Assembly: GCA_902783305.1 (NCBI GenBank)
Contig: CACZQU010000025.1
Location: 1-6,946, forward strand
Direction: 5' to 3'
Length of the DNA: 6,946 nucleotides
Source of the DNA: an uncultured Lachnospiraceae bacterium
Lineage (GTDB): Bacteria; Bacillota; Clostridia; Lachnospirales; Lachnospiraceae
Position numbers and translations under genes: made by a program. Under the pieces are notes generated by a model. It saw nothing but the letters and a program-made list of their open reading frames with translations. It did no database searches and was not told the DNA's origin. Positions 4,921 to 6,946 of the stretch are shown one piece after another (the stretch's first letter is position 1; each line of letters opens with the position of its first letter).

Positions 4921-4977
4921 AAAATCAAAGCGGCGGAACAGGCAAGGCAATCTTCGTTCGTATTTTTAGGGGGTACA

Positions 4978-6462
4978 ATGCTTAGCTGGCTGACACACGG
5001 TATGGTCTTCTTCGGAAGTATACTGATGATATTCAATGTATATGGTTATTTCCAGTATGTCCGGCATATTGAAAAAAAATGGGAGAAGGAACGGTATGTG
5101 CTGTATATCCCGGTAATTTTACTCGTCCTGTTTCTCATCGGATATCTGGCCGTCGGATTCTTCGGCGACCCGGATCTGCTTGTCTCCGGAATCCTTTTCG
5201 GGGGCAGTATATTTGTATTCGTCATTTTTATCGTTCTGCAGAAAATCACTGACCAGATACAGATAACAGAGCGCCTGGGAGCTCAGGTGAAAACCATGGA
5301 GAACACCAGCAAAGCGAAAAACCTGTTTCTGGCCAGTATGAGTCATGAGATGCGTACCCCTTTAAATGCCATCATCGGACTGGATGTTCTGCTTGTCAAT
5401 AATCCGGATCTGCCCCCCGAGGCACACAGCCAGGCAGAAAAGATCGGAGTCAGCGCCCGCCATCTTCTGGAGCTGATCAACAATATCCTCGATATGAACC
5501 AGATCGATGAAGGTACCCTGCAGCTGGTCGAGGAGGATTTTTCACTCTATGACACGATTGAGCTGATCAACGCGATCATCCAGAATCATTGCAGTGAAAA
5601 AGGGCTGACCTATCAGAGCCGGATTGACGGTGAAATCGATGATTTCTATATCGGAGATGAGCTGAATATCAAAAGAGTTCTGATTAATGTCCTTGGCAAC
5701 GCGATAAAATATACCGTTCCTCCGGGAACTGTATCCTTCACCACAGAGCAGGTTCTTGCGGAAAACAGCAGCCGTATTCTTCGATTCACCGTTGAGGACA
5801 CCGGTATAGGTATGGATAAGGATCTGCTTCCCAACCTGTTTTTCCCCTTTGTGCAGGGCGATAACTCCAGCACCGCCCAGTTCGGAGGCAGCGGCTTAGG
5901 ACTGGCCGTCAGCAATAAAATTGTCGGACTGATGAACGGCAGCATTTCGGTGACGAGCAAAAAAGGGGTCGGCAGCACCTTTGTCATTACCATTACGCTG
6001 AAAGCCTCCGGCAAAAAAAAGGAGGATGCGGTTAAAGCCGAGGTGCCGGAGGATATTGACATCCTTCAGGGAAAGCATATCCTGATTGTCGAAGACATAG
6101 AGATTAACGCGGAGATCGTCGCAGATCTTCTGGAAATGGAAGGTATGACCTCCGATTGGGCAGAAAACGGTAAAATTGCCATAGAAATGTTTTCCTCCCG
6201 TCCGGAGAATACCTATGACGCGATCCTGATGGATCTGAGAATGCCTGTGATGAACGGACTCGACTCGGCCAGAACCTTACGTTCCCTTGACCGGCAGGAC
6301 GCAAAGACGGTTCCCATTCTGGCGCTGACTGCCAATGCGTTCGATGAGGATGTCCGCAATTCTCTGGAAGCGGGAATGAACGAGCATATTGCCAAGCCCA
6401 TCGATTCAGACCTGCTCTACAACAGCCTGCGGTGGCATATCGCAAACCGTGACGAAGAGTAA
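4978..6462 (+). CDS. Membrane-bound hybrid histidine kinase with C-terminal receiver domain
   Basis: This 494-residue sensor kinase has three N-terminal membrane segments (about 8-26, 41-62, 67-90) with almost no extracytoplasmic domain, so it may sense within or near the membrane. A short coiled linker leads to the dimerisation and phospho-acceptor helix MSHEMRTPLN (H123). The ATP-binding domain shows the N box (NVLGNAIKYT, 237-246), DTGIG (274-278), FFPF (288-291) and GGSGLGLA (303-310). After a charged linker (343-365) comes a receiver domain with the acidic pair E372/D373, phospho-acceptor D419, T451 and K473. All catalytic residues are present. No HPt domain or response regulator is visible, so the next partner is probably encoded elsewhere. 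I chose the ATG at 4978, preceded by AGGGGG 4 bases upstream. It is divergent from the metal transporter; a functional link is possible but unproven. Confidence 0.93.
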   Translation: MLSWLTHGMVFFGSILMIFNVYGYFQYVRHIEKKWEKERYVLYIPVILLVLFLIGYLAVGFFGDPDLLVSGILFGGSIFVFVIFIVLQKITDQIQITERLGAQVKTMENTSKAKNLFLASMSHEMRTPLNAIIGLDVLLVNNPDLPPEAHSQAEKIGVSARHLLELINNILDMNQIDEGTLQLVEEDFSLYDTIELINAIIQNHCSEKGLTYQSRIDGEIDDFYIGDELNIKRVLINVLGNAIKYTVPPGTVSFTTEQVLAENSSRILRFTVEDTGIGMDKDLLPNLFFPFVQGDNSSTAQFGGSGLGLAVSNKIVGLMNGSISVTSKKGVGSTFVITITLKASGKKKEDAVKAEVPEDIDILQGKHILIVEDIEINAEIVADLLEMEGMTSDWAENGKIAIEMFSSRPENTYDAILMDLRMPVMNGLDSARTLRSLDRQDAKTVPILALTANAFDEDVRNSLEAGMNEHIAKPIDSDLLYNSLRWHIANRDEE

Positions 6463-6790
6463 CCGATATTTATTCTGAAGTGTACCAATGAGGCTGTCAT
6501 TCTTTCGCATACGAAAACCGGCCTTTGATTTTTACCCCTGTTTTCAAAATGGGAAATACCCGCAAAGCAGCATCTGCAAAAGCATTGTTGCCTATGGATG
6601 ATTGCAGTGCAAAATGACTCCAACGGATTGTTCCGCGCTTCGCGCTCCCACAATCCTGGAGTCATGGATAACCGAAATAAAAATAGAGCAGGTCCTGAGG
6701 AACACAAATACAAACGCTCATTACGCGGGAGCTGGTCCATTTATTCAGGCGGCAATCCTGAGCTAAAAGAGACAAGGAGAAACACACAAC
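6463..6790. other. 328-base intergenic region without a credible gene
   Basis: Open frames on both strands here are short, lack ribosome binding sites and run through a large palindrome, so I do not call a gene. After the kinase stop there is only a weak 5-bp hairpin (AATGA 6487-6491, TCATT 6497-6501) before a short T-run, a poor terminator candidate. The region holds the 6614-6665 palindrome and a small hairpin TCAGG/CCTGA (6745-6761) just before the next gene's ribosome binding site. I see no convincing promoter. Confidence 0.6.
6614..6665. repeat. 52-base multi-arm palindrome (REP-like)
   Basis: ATGACTCCA (6614-6622) pairs with TGGAGTCAT (6657-6665), then GGATTGT (6625-6631) with ACAATCC (6650-6656) after a two-base bulge. 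GCGC-TTC-GCGC (6635-6645) forms the tip. Twenty of the arm bases pair perfectly on each side. There is no U-tract. The compact design resembles intergenic palindromic repeats rather than a terminator or a protein operator. Only one full copy is in the window. Confidence 0.6.
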
Positions 6791-6946
6791 ATGAGCATTA
6801 ATTTACAGACTGTCCCAAAGCTTGGCTTTGGTCTGATGCGGCTGCCGGAAAATGACGGAGTCATTGATTTTGAGCAGGTTTGCAGGATGGCAGACGCCTA
6901 TCTCGAGTCCGGCCTGAACTATTTTGATACCGCATACGTTTACCAC
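6791..6946 (+). CDS. Aldo/keto reductase, N-terminal part (cut by the window end)
   Basis: The first 52 codons read into an aldo/keto reductase. VPKLGFGLMRLPE (8-20) is the opening beta strand and turn of the (beta/alpha)8 barrel. GLNYFDTAYVYH (41-52) carries the catalytic aspartate (D46) and tyrosine (Y51) at the five-residue spacing seen in the family; the catalytic lysine and histidine lie beyond the window. These enzymes reduce carbonyls with NAD(P)H in the cytosol. The opening wording resembles the clostridial subgroup that often carries a C-terminal 4Fe-4S domain, but that part is not visible. The ATG at 6791 follows AAGGAG (6774-6779) by 11 bases, slightly long. The substrate is unknown. 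Confidence 0.85.
   Translation, partial: MSINLQTVPKLGFGLMRLPENDGVIDFEQVCRMADAYLESGLNYFDTAYVYH

Noticed and set aside
4846..4977. N-terminal extension of the histidine kinase from a GTG at 4846
   Set aside because: The candidate promoter at 4891-4920 lies inside it, there is no ribosome binding site at the GTG, and the ATG at 4978 begins directly before the first membrane segment with a G-rich ribosome binding site.
6417..6740. 107-codon - strand frame overlapping the kinase end and the following gap
   Set aside because: It overlaps a real gene in antisense, runs through the 6614-6665 palindrome and has no ribosome binding site or family resemblance.
6598..6801. 67-codon + strand frame upstream of the aldo/keto reductase
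   Set aside because: It is translated through the palindrome, overlaps the reductase start in another frame and lacks a ribosome binding site.

Overview
The window reads as chromosome from a Gram-positive anaerobe of the Clostridia, most likely a Lachnospiraceae-type gut bacterium. This is an inference from strong AGGAGG ribosome binding sites, sigma-A style promoters, a KamA-family radical SAM enzyme, a hybrid histidine kinase and palindrome-rich intergenic repeats. I recognise no phage, plasmid or defence genes.

Layout, left to right: (1) the last codons of an unidentified + strand gene (1-61); (2) a hairpin-rich gap, then a - strand operon of a PfkB-type sugar kinase (554-1687) and a small bacterial PH-domain protein (177-563) whose genes overlap by 10 bases; (3) a divergent regulatory region (about 1688-2204) with a promoter for each side, a perfect DnaA-box sequence between them, a long leader on the kinase side and a foldable leader on the other; (4) a KamA-family radical SAM/PLP aminomutase-like enzyme on + (2205-3296); (5) a 240-base convergent gap holding a MITE-like element (3315-3509) made of back-to-back palindromes; (6) a - strand cation diffusion facilitator with Mn-type metal-site residues (3538-4656), with a promoter and structured leader; (7) a divergent + strand membrane-bound hybrid histidine kinase (4978-6462); (8) a 328-base gap with a large palindrome (6614-6665); (9) the first 52 codons of an aldo/keto reductase (6791 to the window end).

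The genes look like independent transcription units rather than one pathway. Only the kinase and PH-domain genes are clearly co-transcribed. The points that most merit follow-up are the MITE-like element with near-perfect terminal inverted repeats and an apparent 8-base target duplication, the KamA-like enzyme that lacks both lysine-recognition aspartates of lysine 2,3-aminomutase, and the structured 5' leaders ahead of that enzyme and of the putative manganese exporter. I did not find convincing evidence of a wholly new multi-gene system.
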